Below, piece after piece: positions 38,260 through 46,672 of a DNA stretch of 64,000 bases (the first letter of the stretch is position 1; the number at the start of each line of letters is the position of its first letter). The translations under genes were made by a program, and so were the position numbers. The notes below the pieces were generated by a model. It worked only from the letters and a program-made list of their open reading frames with translations. It was not told the DNA's origin and did not search any database. The stretch comes from Pelagibacterium flavum (lineage in GTDB: Bacteria > Pseudomonadota > Alphaproteobacteria > Rhizobiales > Devosiaceae): assembly GCF_025854335.1 (NCBI RefSeq), contig NZ_CP107716.1, forward strand, positions 3,837,001 through 3,901,000. Direction: 5' to 3'.

Positions 38260-38490
38260 TCATGGGCTTTCGCTTGCGCGCCGCCCGCCGCGCCATTTGA
38301 TGGCATAGGGTAGCACGAACAGGTAGAGCCCCGTAAAAAGCAACAGGAACAAGGGGATGAGGGCGAGCAAATAGACCCAGAAGGCCGGTTCTTCCCCACC
38401 GCCCAGGGCGATGAAATTGACGATGACGCCGAGCGTGAAGGCGATTGCCAGCCAGCGGTGACCCTGGCGGAACCATGCGCTGAGTTTCAT
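38260..38490 (-). CDS. small two-helix membrane protein
   Basis: A 76-aa protein with two hydrophobic helices (about residues 12-30 and 37-62) and a basic C terminus. No family recognised. Its start overlaps the ArsR stop by 4 bp, so it is part of the ArsR cassette. Confidence 0.65.
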   Translation of the reverse strand: MKLSAWFRQGHRWLAIAFTLGVIVNFIALGGGEEPAFWVYLLALIPLFLLLFTGLYLFVLPYAIKWRGGRRASESP

Positions 38491-38828
38491 TGATCCATCC
38501 TCCTTAGCAAATCTTCCAGATCGTCGAACCGGCTGTGCCAGAAGCCGGCCATCTGGCGGGTCCAGTCCGCCAGGGGGGCCAAGGCATCGATGCGGGCACT
38601 GTAATGGGTGTGGCGGCCCTCATGGCGATCGCTGACCAGGCCGGCCTGCCGCAGCACGCCCAGATGCTTTGAGACCACCGGCTGGGAGACGCCGGCGCCC
38701 TGGGTCAGCGCGCCGACCGTAAGCTCGCCGTTTTTGCACAGGCGCTCGAACAGGGCCCGGCGGGTCGGGTCGGCGAGAGTGCGAAACAGTACATCGGGGG
38801 TGGCGGACATCGATGACATATATCCCAT
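38487..38828 (-). CDS. ArsR family transcriptional regulator (heads AHSA1/DUF1801 cassette)
   Basis: A 113-aa winged-HTH protein: LADPTRRALFERL, then the recognition helix region GVSQPVVSKHLGVLRQAGLV and the wing RHEGRHTHYSA. No metal-binding Cys motif is seen, which fits the non-metal SdpR-like ArsR group commonly paired with AHSA1 genes. Starts at 38828, 38819 or 38810 are possible; none has a strong ribosome-binding site. Confidence 0.85.
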   Translation of the reverse strand: MGYMSSMSATPDVLFRTLADPTRRALFERLCKNGELTVGALTQGAGVSQPVVSKHLGVLRQAGLVSDRHEGRHTHYSARIDALAPLADWTRQMAGFWHSRFDDLEDLLRRMDQ

Positions 38829-38872
38829 TGGCTATGGGTTGACGTATAGCCAGGGAGGAATGGGTTCGTCAA
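38824..38872 (-). promoter_or_regulatory. promoter and likely autoregulatory operator of the ArsR cassette
   Basis: On the minus strand, -35 TTGACG (38867-38872), an 18-bp spacer and -10 TATACG (38843-38848). Just downstream an inverted repeat CCCAT/ATGGG (38824-38828, 38834-38838) covers the expected transcription start and the first ATG. Confidence 0.55.
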
Positions 38873-39507
38873 GTGTTTTGTTTCTAGCCAGTGAAAGTAG
38901 CAAAGGGTGAGAAAGACGCATAGCTTTTGCGGCATGCATTTGCAGCGGCGCGGAGAGATGGACCCCGGGAATAAATCCCGGGGTGACAAGGGAGTGGTGA
39001 GGCGTTTGGGGAAGCGTCACAAGCGCTAGGGGTACTGGGTCCCGGGTCTTCGCCCGGGATGACGATGGGGAGGAGGCAAGGTGGTGATACTGTCGGCGCT
39101 CAGGGCCACCTTACCCGTATGGCTGCTCATCGCCATTCGAGCATAGCTCTCACGGCCTTCTCGCCTCCAATCGTGCAACTGGCGCGATTGGCAAGACGGC
39201 TCAAAGTCTCCCCCAAAGGGCGTCATGCTGAAGCGGCGCGGGGAGAGATCCGGAACATATCCCGGGGAGACAGGGGCCGAGGGGGCGTTGGGAAAGCGCG
39301 GGAAGTGTTCCGGGTTTCGGGACTCCATCCCGAATCCGGCCTTTTCCCACCTAGTCATCCTGGGCGAAGACCCGGGAACCAGTAAGCGGCAGAGTTGACG
39401 GTTCTGTCCTGGGCGCCGAGTGTACTGGACCCCGGCTCGATGGCCGGGGTGACAGCGTGGTGGTTTTGGCAAGGCAGGAGCCTTTGCCCCCGCAATGTCG
39501 ATTGGTC
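38873..39507. other. gene-free, repeat-rich region between the ArsR cassette and trpB
   Basis: No coding region is supported. The region holds at least five copies of a hairpin of the form TACTGG-YCCCGG-loop-CCGGGRTGAC, some degenerate: about 38958-38990, 39033-39064, 39238-39275 (poor), 39354-39383 (reverse) and 39423-39454. Related copies lie at 41797 and 54750-54838. Confidence 0.6.
39354..39454. repeat. composite inverted repeat element, copy 1
   Basis: A reverse hairpin unit (GTCATCCTGGG ... CCCGGGAACCAGTA) is joined by AGCGGCAGAGTT and a variable core ending CGAGTG to a forward unit (TACTGGACCCCGG ... CCGGGGTGAC). The same composite, including AGTAAGCGGCAGAGTT, recurs at 54750-54838. 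Confidence 0.7.
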
Positions 39508-40728
39508 TTAAAACACCATGCCCAGATGCTTGCCGACCGATTCGACGTCCTTGTCGCCGCGGCCGGAAAGGCAGAGGACGATGATTTCGTCCTTGGCCAT
39601 TGTGGGGGCGAGCTTGATGACGTGAGCGAGGCCGTGGGCGCTTTCGAGCGCGGGGATGATGCCTTCGAACTTGGTGCAGGCCATGAAGGCGTCGAGCGCT
39701 TCGGCGTCGGTTATGGGCACATAGTTGACCCGGCCGCTGTCACGCAGGAAGGAATGTTCGGGGCCGACGCCGGGATAGTCCAGCCCGGCGGAAATCGAAT
39801 GACCCTCGGTGATCTGGCCGTCCGCATCCTGCAAGAGATAGGTGCGGTTGCCGTGCAGCACGCCGGGGCGGCCGCCGGTCATGGACGCGGCGTGGCCGTT
39901 TTCGATATCGACCCCGTGTCCACCGGCCTCGGTGCCGAAAATCTTCACATTCGGCTCGTCGAGGAAATCGTGGAAGGTGCCGATGGCGTTGGACCCACCG
40001 CCGATGCAGGCGACCAGGGCATCGGGGAGGCGGCCCTCGGCCTTTATGATCTGGGTGCGGATTTCCTCGCCGATCACTTTTTGGAAGTCACGCACCATTT
40101 CAGGATAAGGATGCGGGCCGGCGGCCGTGCCGATCAGGTAATAGGTGGTGTCGACATTGGTGACCCAGTCGCGCAGCGCCTCGTTCATGGCGTCCTTGAG
40201 CGTACCGGCTCCGGCGGTGACCGGGCGGACCTCGGCGCCGAGCATTTTCATGCGCAAGACGTTGGGCATCTGGCGCTCCACATCGGTGGCGCCCATGAAG
40301 ATGGTGCAGGGCAGGCCGAACCGGGCGCAGACCGTGGCCGTGGCCACGCCGTGCTGGCCGGCCCCGGTTTCGGCGATGATCCGGGTCTTGCCCATGCGCT
40401 TGGCAAGCAGGATCTGGCCGATGCAGTTGTTGAGCTTGTGGGAGCCCGTGTGGTTGAGGTCTTCGCGCTTGAAATAGATTTTCGCGCCGCCAAGCTCATT
40501 TGTCATGCGCTCGGCGAAATAGAGCGGGGAGGGACGGCCGGCGAAATGGGTGCGCAGATCGTCCATTTCAGCTAGGAATTCTTCATCGGCCTGGGCGGCG
40601 CGATAGGCCTTTTCCAGATCGAGGATCAAGGGCATCAGGGTCTCGGCCACGAAGCGCCCGCCATAAATGCCGAACTTGCCGTTCTCATCGGGTCCCTGAC
40701 GCAGGGAATTGGCGTTTTGCTGGCTCAT
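39508..40728 (-). CDS. trpB: tryptophan synthase beta subunit
   Basis: A 406-aa PLP enzyme that condenses indole and serine. The PLP Lys lies in [14 protein letters not shown] near residue 95; [12 protein letters not shown] and the phosphate-binding [10 protein letters not shown] are present. It follows trpF by 11 bp. It is separated from trpA by the inserted ArsR cassette and repeats. Confidence 0.97.
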   Translation of the reverse strand: MSQQNANSLRQGPDENGKFGIYGGRFVAETLMPLILDLEKAYRAAQADEEFLAEMDDLRTHFAGRPSPLYFAERMTNELGGAKIYFKREDLNHTGSHKLNNCIGQILLAKRMGKTRIIAETGAGQHGVATATVCARFGLPCTIFMGATDVERQMPNVLRMKMLGAEVRPVTAGAGTLKDAMNEALRDWVTNVDTTYYLIGTAAGPHPYPEMVRDFQKVIGEEIRTQIIKAEGRLPDALVACIGGGSNAIGTFHDFLDEPNVKIFGTEAGGHGVDIENGHAASMTGGRPGVLHGNRTYLLQDADGQITEGHSISAGLDYPGVGPEHSFLRDSGRVNYVPITDAEALDAFMACTKFEGIIPALESAHGLAHVIKLAPTMAKDEIIVLCLSGRGDKDVESVGKHLGMVF

Positions 40729-40739
40729 AGACCTAAACC

Positions 40740-41387
40740 TTATTGTGCCGCCGCCCGGGCGCTGGCGATGAACCGGGAAATCAACCCGGCGTCTTTTACG
40801 CCCTTTTCGCGCTCGACGCCCGAAGAAACATCGAGGCCGAAGGGTTTGAGGGTTTTGACAGCCCGGGCAACATTGTCGCTATCGAGCCCAGCGGAAAGCA
40901 TGAAGCGGACCGACGGGTCAAGGGTTTCGAGCAGCGACCAATCAAACACCGTGCCCAGACCACCGGGGCGGGTGGCGCCTTTTGGCGGCCGTGCATCGAG
41001 GATCAGCCGGTCGGACACCGGGCGATAGGCGGGAACCTGGCGCACGTCGTTCTTATCGCCGATGGGCAGGGCCTTGATGATTTTCAGCCCCGAGCGCTCG
41101 CGGATATCGGCAACACGGCCCTTGGGTTCGGACCCGTGAAGCTGGAGCCATTGAGCGCCGGTTTCGACCGCGGCAGCGAGAGTATCGTTGTCGGGATCGA
41201 CCAGCAGGATCACCGTTTCGATGCGGTCACCGGCCTGGGCGACAAGGGTGGCGATGGTATCGAACGGGAGGTGGCGCGGGCTTTTTTCGAAATGGACGAA
41301 CCCCGCCATGTCGGCGCCTTGAGCGATGACATGATCGAGAATATCGGGGGTTTTGACCCCGCAGATCTTGATGATGGGCTGGTCCAT
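40740..41387 (-). CDS. trpF: phosphoribosylanthranilate isomerase
   Basis: A 215-aa TIM-barrel enzyme of tryptophan synthesis. Catalytic Cys in [10 protein letters not shown] at the start, [12 protein letters not shown] next, and Asp in [11 protein letters not shown]. Its start overlaps the lapA stop by 1 bp, so translational coupling is likely. Confidence 0.95.
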   Translation of the reverse strand: MDQPIIKICGVKTPDILDHVIAQGADMAGFVHFEKSPRHLPFDTIATLVAQAGDRIETVILLVDPDNDTLAAAVETGAQWLQLHGSEPKGRVADIRERSGLKIIKALPIGDKNDVRQVPAYRPVSDRLILDARPPKGATRPGGLGTVFDWSLLETLDPSVRFMLSAGLDSDNVARAVKTLKPFGLDVSSGVEREKGVKDAGLISRFIASARAAAQ

Positions 41388-41737
41388 CAGACCAATTCGT
41401 CCGTGGCGAGCAGCGCTGCGTCGGGCTGATGGGCCGGGGCGCGGCGGGAGCGATCGAGATCGGCTTTGAGCTTTTCGTTTTCGCGGCGCAGGCGGCGCTC
41501 CTCCTTGCGGTGCTGGCCCTGGGTGAACCAGACCGAAAGCCCGCCGAGCGAAATGCCGATGAACAGCACCGCATAGATCACCAGAAACAGCGGCACGCCA
41601 AAGCCTGGCGCAGCCTCATCGGGCGCGACAAGAGGATTGAAATTGACGGCGACCATATGCCGGTTGGCCAGGGCAAAAACCAGGACCACAAGGCACAGGG
41701 GCACGAGAACGAGCCAGCCGACGATGCGTTTGCGCAT
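41387..41737 (-). CDS. lapA: LapA domain-containing membrane protein
   Basis: A 116-aa protein with two transmembrane helices (about residues 7-25 and 47-67) and a charged coiled-coil tail (RRLRRENEKLKADLDRSRR). It matches the LapA/DUF1049 family linked in E. coli to control of lipopolysaccharide synthesis with LapB. It lies between ihfB and trpF, the usual rhizobial order. Confidence 0.8.
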   Translation of the reverse strand: MRKRIVGWLVLVPLCLVVLVFALANRHMVAVNFNPLVAPDEAAPGFGVPLFLVIYAVLFIGISLGGLSVWFTQGQHRKEERRLRRENEKLKADLDRSRRAPAHQPDAALLATDELV

Positions 41738-41796
41738 AGAAATGTCTATTCCATCTGTCGCGCAAGCGGAACGAAAGAGCCGCCGGCGCTGCCGGT

Positions 41797-41827
41797 TACT
41801 GGATCCCGGATCAAGTCCGGGATGACG
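41797..41827. repeat. TACTGG hairpin repeat, single unit
   Basis: TACTGGATCCCGGA, a short loop and TCCGGGATGAC form a forward unit of the same family as the units near 39 kb and 54.8 kb. It lies between ihfB and lapA. Confidence 0.65.
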
Positions 41828-41904
41828 ACCGGGGAAGGGCCGTCCCTATCACCATTTTCGCAAGTGCGGGCGGCTTTGACAAACCGGATCGCTTCTGGGC
41901 GGTG

Positions 41905-42186
41905 TCAGCCGCCGTTGAGCCGCTCACGGATTTCCTTGCCGGCCTTGAATTGCGGCACGTATTTTTCGCCCACATCGACCTGTTCGCCGGTGCGCGGATT
42001 GCGGCCGATGCGGGCCGGGCGGTTCTTGACCGAAAACGCGCCGAAGCCGCGCAATTCGACCCGGTCGCCCCGGGCCAGCGCGTCACCGATCTCATCGAGG
42101 ATGGCGTTGACGATGTTTTCGATATCGCGATGGAAAAGATGCGGGTTTTCCGCCGCGAGCTTTTCAATGAGTTCGGACTTTATCAT
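41905..42186 (-). CDS. ihfB: integration host factor subunit beta
   Basis: A 93-aa HU/IHF-fold DNA-bending protein. [20 protein letters not shown] is the arm region with the intercalating Pro, and the family position next to rpsA/sppA supports IHF-beta rather than HU. It forms a heterodimer with IhfA. Confidence 0.93.
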   Translation of the reverse strand: MIKSELIEKLAAENPHLFHRDIENIVNAILDEIGDALARGDRVELRGFGAFSVKNRPARIGRNPRTGEQVDVGEKYVPQFKAGKEIRERLNGG

Positions 42187-42257
42187 GATCTATCGCACGC
42201 CCCCTGGCGCAGGTTCGGGTGCAGGCACCCTCAGGCTAAAGTGTTGCGGCCTTGGCA

Positions 42258-43193
42258 TTATCGGGCTTGAGGGTGCCAAAGCGAGACCAGCCCGTCAAGC
42301 GGCAAGCCGGGCCAGCCACCATCGCCCAATGCTCCACTAAACGCGCCGAGCACAAGATCGATCCAGCCAGGAGCGCGCTGGCGCGGCCAGACCGAGACAA
42401 TATCGAGATCGGGTTCGACGAAACGCTCGGTCTGCAGCCAGGCCAGCGCCTCGGATTGCCCGCCCGCTTCATCGATCAAACCGGCCTCGATGGCCATGAC
42501 GCCCGAAAGGATGCGGCCATCGGCCAGAGCCAGGGTTTGCGGGCGCGAGAGCCCGCGGCGTTCGGCGACCAGATCAACGAAATACTGGTAGGAAGAATCC
42601 ACCAGATCGACCAGGGAATCGCGGACTTCGGGCGAGATCGGCTCGTCGAAATCGGGCTTGCCCTTCAAGGGGCCGGACGCGACCTTGTCGAGATCGACGC
42701 CGAGGGTTTCAAACAGGCCCGAGGCATCGACGTGCTGGTAATAGACGCCGATGGAGCCGACGATGGAGAGGTTGCGCGCGTAGATGCGATCAGTGGCGAT
42801 GGCGGCCATATAGGCGGCCGAGGCGCCCAGCTCACCGATGGTGGAGACCACGGGCTTTTGTTCGGCGAGCGCGCGCAGGGAGGCATAAAGCTCTTCGCCG
42901 CCCGCCGTGGTGCCGCCCGGAGAGTTGATGGCCACGATGACCGCGGCAACGGTATCGTCTTCGGCCAGCTCCTCGAAAAGCGCGGTGCGTTCGGCGTCCG
43001 TCAGGATGGTGCCCGAAATGGTGACGCGGGCAATGACATCGCCAGCGGGGTTCATCAGCGGGGAAAAGCGGGCAAGGCCGACCACCACGGCGATGGCCAG
43101 CACCACGAAGGCGAAAATCCGCCAGCGGCCACGCGAGCGCCGCAGGGCGCGGGTGACGGGGATGGTCTCGTAAGGATCGTCTTGAGGCGACAT
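42258..43193 (-). CDS. sppA: signal peptide peptidase SppA, short form
   Basis: A 311-aa membrane-anchored serine protease with one N-terminal helix (about residues 25-45). INSPGGTTAGGEEL precedes the nucleophile segment GELGASAAYMAA, and the general-base Lys is expected in SGPLKGKPDFD, as in the SppA Ser-Lys dyad. It degrades cleaved signal peptides. In rhizobia it normally follows rpsA; here about 5 kb of accessory genes intervene. Confidence 0.9.
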   Translation of the reverse strand: MSPQDDPYETIPVTRALRRSRGRWRIFAFVVLAIAVVVGLARFSPLMNPAGDVIARVTISGTILTDAERTALFEELAEDDTVAAVIVAINSPGGTTAGGEELYASLRALAEQKPVVSTIGELGASAAYMAAIATDRIYARNLSIVGSIGVYYQHVDASGLFETLGVDLDKVASGPLKGKPDFDEPISPEVRDSLVDLVDSSYQYFVDLVAERRGLSRPQTLALADGRILSGVMAIEAGLIDEAGGQSEALAWLQTERFVEPDLDIVSVWPRQRAPGWIDLVLGAFSGALGDGGWPGLPLDGLVSLWHPQAR

Positions 43194-43230
43194 GGTGGCG
43201 TCCAGATTTGATCGTTAGTGATCGCTACCG

Positions 43231-43725
43231 CTAACGGGAGGCGGGTGCAACCATGTAGCGCGCGTCGGGGGCGTAGCTTGAGAGCTTTGCGGCGAGGTGT
43301 TCGGCATCGGTGACGGCGAACCCCATGCGGGTCCAGAAGGAGACCGAGCCGTTGACGGCGACAAGGCTGAGGGCGCCGAAGGGGGCGGCTAGGGGGAACA
43401 GGGCCTGCACGATCTGGCGGGCCGCGCCGGTGCCGCGCGCGGCGGGCAGGAGAGCCAGATCGTGGATATAGAGCGTGTCGCAGGGCTCGGGGAGACCGCC
43501 CAGGACCGTATTGAGCGCCGGGAGAGCGCCCAGACGGAAGGGGTGGGCGAGGATATAGCCGGCGGGGGCGGCGCCGATTTCGAGAAGGAAGCAGAAATCG
43601 GGCCCCAGGGCCTGCCGGTCGGCAAACACCGCGTCGTCCTCGGGGAAATCGGGGTGCACCTTCCTGGCGATGGCCGAGACGGCGGGGATGTCGGTGGGGA
43701 GAAGCGGGCGCCAGAGAGCGGTCAC
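43231..43725 (-). CDS. GNAT family N-acetyltransferase
   Basis: A 164-aa acetyltransferase with motif A LALLPAARGTGAARQIVQAL and a C-terminal FWTRMGFAV block. Substrate unknown. Its start overlaps the VOC gene stop by 4 bp. The gene ends in two in-frame stops (TAG CGG TAG) within an inverted repeat GTTAG/CTAAC. Confidence 0.8.
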   Translation of the reverse strand: MTALWRPLLPTDIPAVSAIARKVHPDFPEDDAVFADRQALGPDFCFLLEIGAAPAGYILAHPFRLGALPALNTVLGGLPEPCDTLYIHDLALLPAARGTGAARQIVQALFPLAAPFGALSLVAVNGSVSFWTRMGFAVTDAEHLAAKLSSYAPDARYMVAPASR

Positions 43726-44120
43726 GGCTGGGCGACCATTTGCACGATCTGGATGAGATTGCCGCAGGTGTCATCGAGGACGGCCATCTTGACCGGGCCG
43801 GCATTGGTGGGCGGCAGGGTGAAGGCGACGCCGAGGGCCGAAAGGCGCGCATATTCGGCGTCGATATCGTCGACCTGAAACGAGGTCAGCGGGATGCCAT
43901 CGGCGACGAGCGCCTGTTTGAAAGGGGCCGTGGCGGGGTGAGCGGAGGGTTCGAGCAGCAGTTCGACCCCGTCAGGCGCGTCGGGGCTGACCACGGTGAG
44001 CCAGCGGTTTTCGCCATCGACGGGGATGTCGTGCTTTTTGATGAAGCCGAGTTTGGCCGTGTAGAAATCGAGGGCCTTGTTCTGGTCGTCGACATAGACG
44101 GATGTGACGTAGATTTTCAT
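43722..44120 (-). CDS. VOC (glyoxalase/bleomycin resistance) family protein
   Basis: A 132-aa vicinal-oxygen-chelate fold protein with two repeats, beginning VYVDDQNKALDFYTAKLGF and ending DDTCGNLIQIVQ. Proteins of this type beside an ArsR gene are usually of unknown substrate. It overlaps the ArsR gene upstream by 4 bp and the GNAT gene downstream by 4 bp, so the three form one unit. Confidence 0.82.
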   Translation of the reverse strand: MKIYVTSVYVDDQNKALDFYTAKLGFIKKHDIPVDGENRWLTVVSPDAPDGVELLLEPSAHPATAPFKQALVADGIPLTSFQVDDIDAEYARLSALGVAFTLPPTNAGPVKMAVLDDTCGNLIQIVQMVAQP

Positions 44121-44425
44121 TGGTGTTCCTCCATGAAGGATTGCAGCCAGCCCGCTTGGAGCGCGGCAATGGGTGCGGTGTTGAGGCTGTGGAGCTTTGT
44201 GGTGCCCTGCCATTCGATTTCGATCAGCCCGGCCTCCTCGAGGGTTGCCAGGTGCCTCGAAAAGCCCTGGCGGGTCTGGCCGATGCCGTGATTGGTGACC
44301 ACGCGGGTGAAAAGCTCGAACAGGGACTGGCGGTCGCGCCTGGCAAGTTCGGCGATGATGATGCGGCGGGTCGTATCGCCCAGGGCACGGAACAGGCGGT
44401 TGAGGGTTTCGTCGTCAGTGGTCAT
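44117..44425 (-). CDS. ArsR family transcriptional regulator (heads VOC-GNAT operon)
   Basis: A 102-aa winged-HTH regulator: RALGDTTRRIIIAEL, a recognition helix region GQTRQGFSRHLATLEEAGLI and a wing. No metal-binding cysteines are seen. It heads a translationally coupled operon with VOC and GNAT genes, and a near-perfect operator lies in its promoter. Confidence 0.85.
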   Translation of the reverse strand: MTTDDETLNRLFRALGDTTRRIIIAELARRDRQSLFELFTRVVTNHGIGQTRQGFSRHLATLEEAGLIEIEWQGTTKLHSLNTAPIAALQAGWLQSFMEEHQ

Positions 44426-44430
44426 GACGC

Positions 44431-44459
44431 CTTATGCAACAAACTTGTTGCATAGTCAA
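44431..44459 (-). promoter_or_regulatory. ArsR autoregulatory promoter with a 10-bp palindrome between -35 and -10
   Basis: TATGCAACAA (44433-44442) and TTGTTGCATA (44445-44454) form a perfect inverted repeat with a 2-bp spacer. On the minus strand it lies between a -35 TTGACT (44454-44459) and -10 CATAAG (44431-44436), 17-bp spacing, so a bound dimer would block the promoter. Confidence 0.7.
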
Positions 44460-44551
44460 GAGTTGTGGGAAGAGGGTTCGGTTAAGGCCCCGTTAACCAT
44501 GTTGGCACCTGATGGAGCCGATTGTGTATTGGCTGATTTGGGGTTTTCGAG

Positions 44552-45427
44552 ATGGGGCAGGCAGGCGCGCATATCATTGTTGTGGGCAATGAAAAGGGAG
44601 GGTCGGGCAAATCGACGACCTCGCTGCATCTGGCCGTCTATCTGCTCCATTTGGGGTTTGCCGTGGGGACCGTGGACGTGGACAGCCGCCAGCAGACGCT
44701 GACGCGCTATGTGCGCAACCGGCGAGCCAGCGCGGAGGCGCGGGGCCGCAACGTGCCGATGCCCAAGCACCTTTATATCCCGACGGCCTGGGGGGATTCG
44801 ATTTCGGAAAACCAGGCGGCCGAGCGCGAGATTTTCGACCGCTCGGTTACGGGGCTGCGCAAGGAGGTCGATTTCATCGTCATCGACACGCCGGGGTTCG
44901 ACTGCAACCTGGCGCGGGCGGCGCTGGAGATTGCCGATACGCTGGTGACCCCGCTCAACGATTCGATGATCGATCTGGACGTTCTGGCCCGCATCGACGA
45001 GCAGAGCGGGCAACCGATCCAGACCAGCCCCTATTCGCGAAACGTGCAAAAAGCGCGCGCCGAGCGGCTGGAGCGCACGGGCCAGACGATCGACTGGGTG
45101 CTGGTGCGCAACCGGATTGCGCAACTGGGCTCGCGCAACGCCAGCGAGGTGCAGCAGACCATCGAGATGGTCGCCGAGCGGCTGGGGTGCCGGGTGGCCG
45201 AGGGGATCGCCGAGCGGGTGATCTTTCGCTCGCTGTTCAAACTGGGGATGACGGTGTTCGACCCGCTGGATGCCGAAACGCTGGGGGCCGCGCCCTCGAT
45301 GTCGCATGTCAATGCGCGGCAGGAATATCGGCGACTGGTGGCGGCGATGCGGCTGCCGGTGGGCTTGCCGGTGCCCGAGGCGGACAATGGAGCAAGCGCG
45401 GCGGGAGTCGAGCGGCGTTCGGCTTAG
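44552..45427 (+). CDS. mipZ: MipZ-like division-site positioning ATPase
   Basis: A 291-aa ParA/MinD-superfamily ATPase. The deviant Walker A VGNEKGGSGKSTTSLHL is near residue 10, switch I region TVDVDSRQQTLTRY, and IVIDTPGFDCNLARAAL. NEKGG...DxDxRQ and overall length match MipZ, which in Caulobacter forms a gradient from the ParB-bound pole that inhibits FtsZ. It lies in an accessory segment between rpsA and sppA; whether it is the only MipZ cannot be told. Confidence 0.85.
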   Translation: MGQAGAHIIVVGNEKGGSGKSTTSLHLAVYLLHLGFAVGTVDVDSRQQTLTRYVRNRRASAEARGRNVPMPKHLYIPTAWGDSISENQAAEREIFDRSVTGLRKEVDFIVIDTPGFDCNLARAALEIADTLVTPLNDSMIDLDVLARIDEQSGQPIQTSPYSRNVQKARAERLERTGQTIDWVLVRNRIAQLGSRNASEVQQTIEMVAERLGCRVAEGIAERVIFRSLFKLGMTVFDPLDAETLGAAPSMSHVNARQEYRRLVAAMRLPVGLPVPEADNGASAAGVERRSA

Positions 45428-45470
45428 AGGCCCGGGCGGCGGCAGGCCGCTGCGTTCTGCGACTGGCCCG

Positions 45471-45540
45471 TGTGCATCAGGAAATTTTTTGATGCACACT
45501 TGATGTTTGTGTGCAGCAAACTATAACTTGATGCACATAA
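45471..45540 (+). promoter_or_regulatory. promoter of the GSU2403-type gene with three TGATGCACA sites
   Basis: TGTGCATCA (45471-45479) and TGATGCACA (45490-45498) form a perfect inverted repeat; a third direct TGATGCACA is at 45529-45537, 39 bp after the second. Between them are -35 TTGATG (45500-45505) and -10 TATAAC (45522-45527) with 16-bp spacing. The third site covers the expected start of transcription, as for a repressor. Confidence 0.6.
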
Positions 45541-45552
45541 ACGGGGTTCGAC

Positions 45553-46578
45553 ATGGAACCGGTATCTCTGAGCCGCTCGGCGGTGGTGGCCTATCAGGAT
45601 CTCTTGCGCCTTCATCTCGATGAGCGGGCGGCGAGCCTTATGGGCAGTATCGAGGAGCGGCACCGCAACGGGCGGGTCTATCTTTACGAGCGGTTCCGGA
45701 TCGGGACCGAGATGGTGAGCCGGTATCTGGGCGAGGACAGGCCGGAGCTGCGGGCGCGGCTGGAAAAGGCCGAAACCCTGAAACAGCAATCGGAGGGGCG
45801 CCGGCAGCGGATGAGCCAACTGGCGCGGACGCTGCGGGCCGAAGGGCTTTTGACGACCGACCGGGAGACCGGCTCGCTGCTGCTCGCCTTTTCAAGGGCG
45901 GGGGTGTTCCGGCTGGGGGGAACGCTGGTGGGCACTTCAGCCTATGGGCTCTATCAGGGCGAACTCGGGGTGCGCATGGATGCCGAGGAGCTGGCGCAGA
46001 CCGGCGATATCGATATTGCCAGTATCGAGCGGCTTTCGGTGGCGTTGGACGACAAGGTTGAAGAAAGCCCCGCCGACATTCTCAATGTGCTTAAATTCGA
46101 TCCCGTGCCGGGGATCAACAACAAACAGGTGTGGCGATGGCGGCAAAGCCACGGCGAAGTCATGGTGGAATTTTTGACGCCGGCGCTTGGCGAGGAAGGC
46201 GTCAAGCCGCTACCCGCCTTGGGGGTGAGCGCGCAGGGGCTTAATTATCTCAACTTCCTGCTTGCCGAGCCGGTCCAAGCGGTTGCGCTCTATCGCTCGG
46301 GGGTTCTGGTGCAGGTTCCGCGGCCGGAACGCTTTGCGATTCACAAGCTGATCGTGGCCGACCGGCGCCAGGGCGGGCCGGACCAGATCAAGGCGCGCAA
46401 GGACCGGGCCCAGGCGGCGTTTCTGGTGGCGGTGCTGGCGCAGGACCGGCCCGACGATCTCGCCGAAGCCTATAAAGACGCGCTGGCGCGCGGCCCGCGC
46501 TGGCGCGAGCGGATCGGGGCGAGTTTGAAGCGGATGCCGGAGACGGCGGGGGTGTTGAAGGGGATGGGCTCTAGTTAG
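45553..46578 (+). CDS. GSU2403 family nucleotidyltransferase-fold protein
   Basis: A 341-aa protein resembling the GSU2403 family annotated as having a nucleotidyltransferase fold; biological role unknown. The N-terminal half is helical and charged (RARLEKAETLKQQSEGRRQR). A central part, VGTSAYGLYQGELGVRMDAE through ELAQTGDIDIAS, carries a GTSAY...D-x-D pattern like a Pol-beta-type NT site, and a C-terminal region includes RPERFAIHKLIVADRR. The gene has its own operator-laden promoter and ends with three in-frame stops (TAG CAG TAG CGC TAA). Confidence 0.7.
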   Translation: MEPVSLSRSAVVAYQDLLRLHLDERAASLMGSIEERHRNGRVYLYERFRIGTEMVSRYLGEDRPELRARLEKAETLKQQSEGRRQRMSQLARTLRAEGLLTTDRETGSLLLAFSRAGVFRLGGTLVGTSAYGLYQGELGVRMDAEELAQTGDIDIASIERLSVALDDKVEESPADILNVLKFDPVPGINNKQVWRWRQSHGEVMVEFLTPALGEEGVKPLPALGVSAQGLNYLNFLLAEPVQAVALYRSGVLVQVPRPERFAIHKLIVADRRQGGPDQIKARKDRAQAAFLVAVLAQDRPDDLAEAYKDALARGPRWRERIGASLKRMPETAGVLKGMGSS

Positions 46579-46610
46579 CAGTAGCGCTAACACCCTTCGG
46601 CGCTGTCGGG

Positions 46611-46633
46611 TTCCTGTCGTGGTAAGACGCTCC
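46611..46633 (+). promoter_or_regulatory. shared upstream element, copy 1 (before HTH gene 1)
   Basis: The sequence TTCCTGTCGTGGTA followed by AGACGCTCC lies 40 bp before the ATG. A nearly identical element precedes the second HTH gene at 47446. It contains GTC and GAC seven bases apart as inverted half-sites. Confidence 0.5.
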
Positions 46634-46672
46634 TATTGTTGCGATGATCTGTTCCATAAATGGGAGCATCTA

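Noticed and set aside
39457..40575. 372-codon plus-strand open frame opposite trpB
   Set aside because: Antisense shadow of a conserved enzyme.
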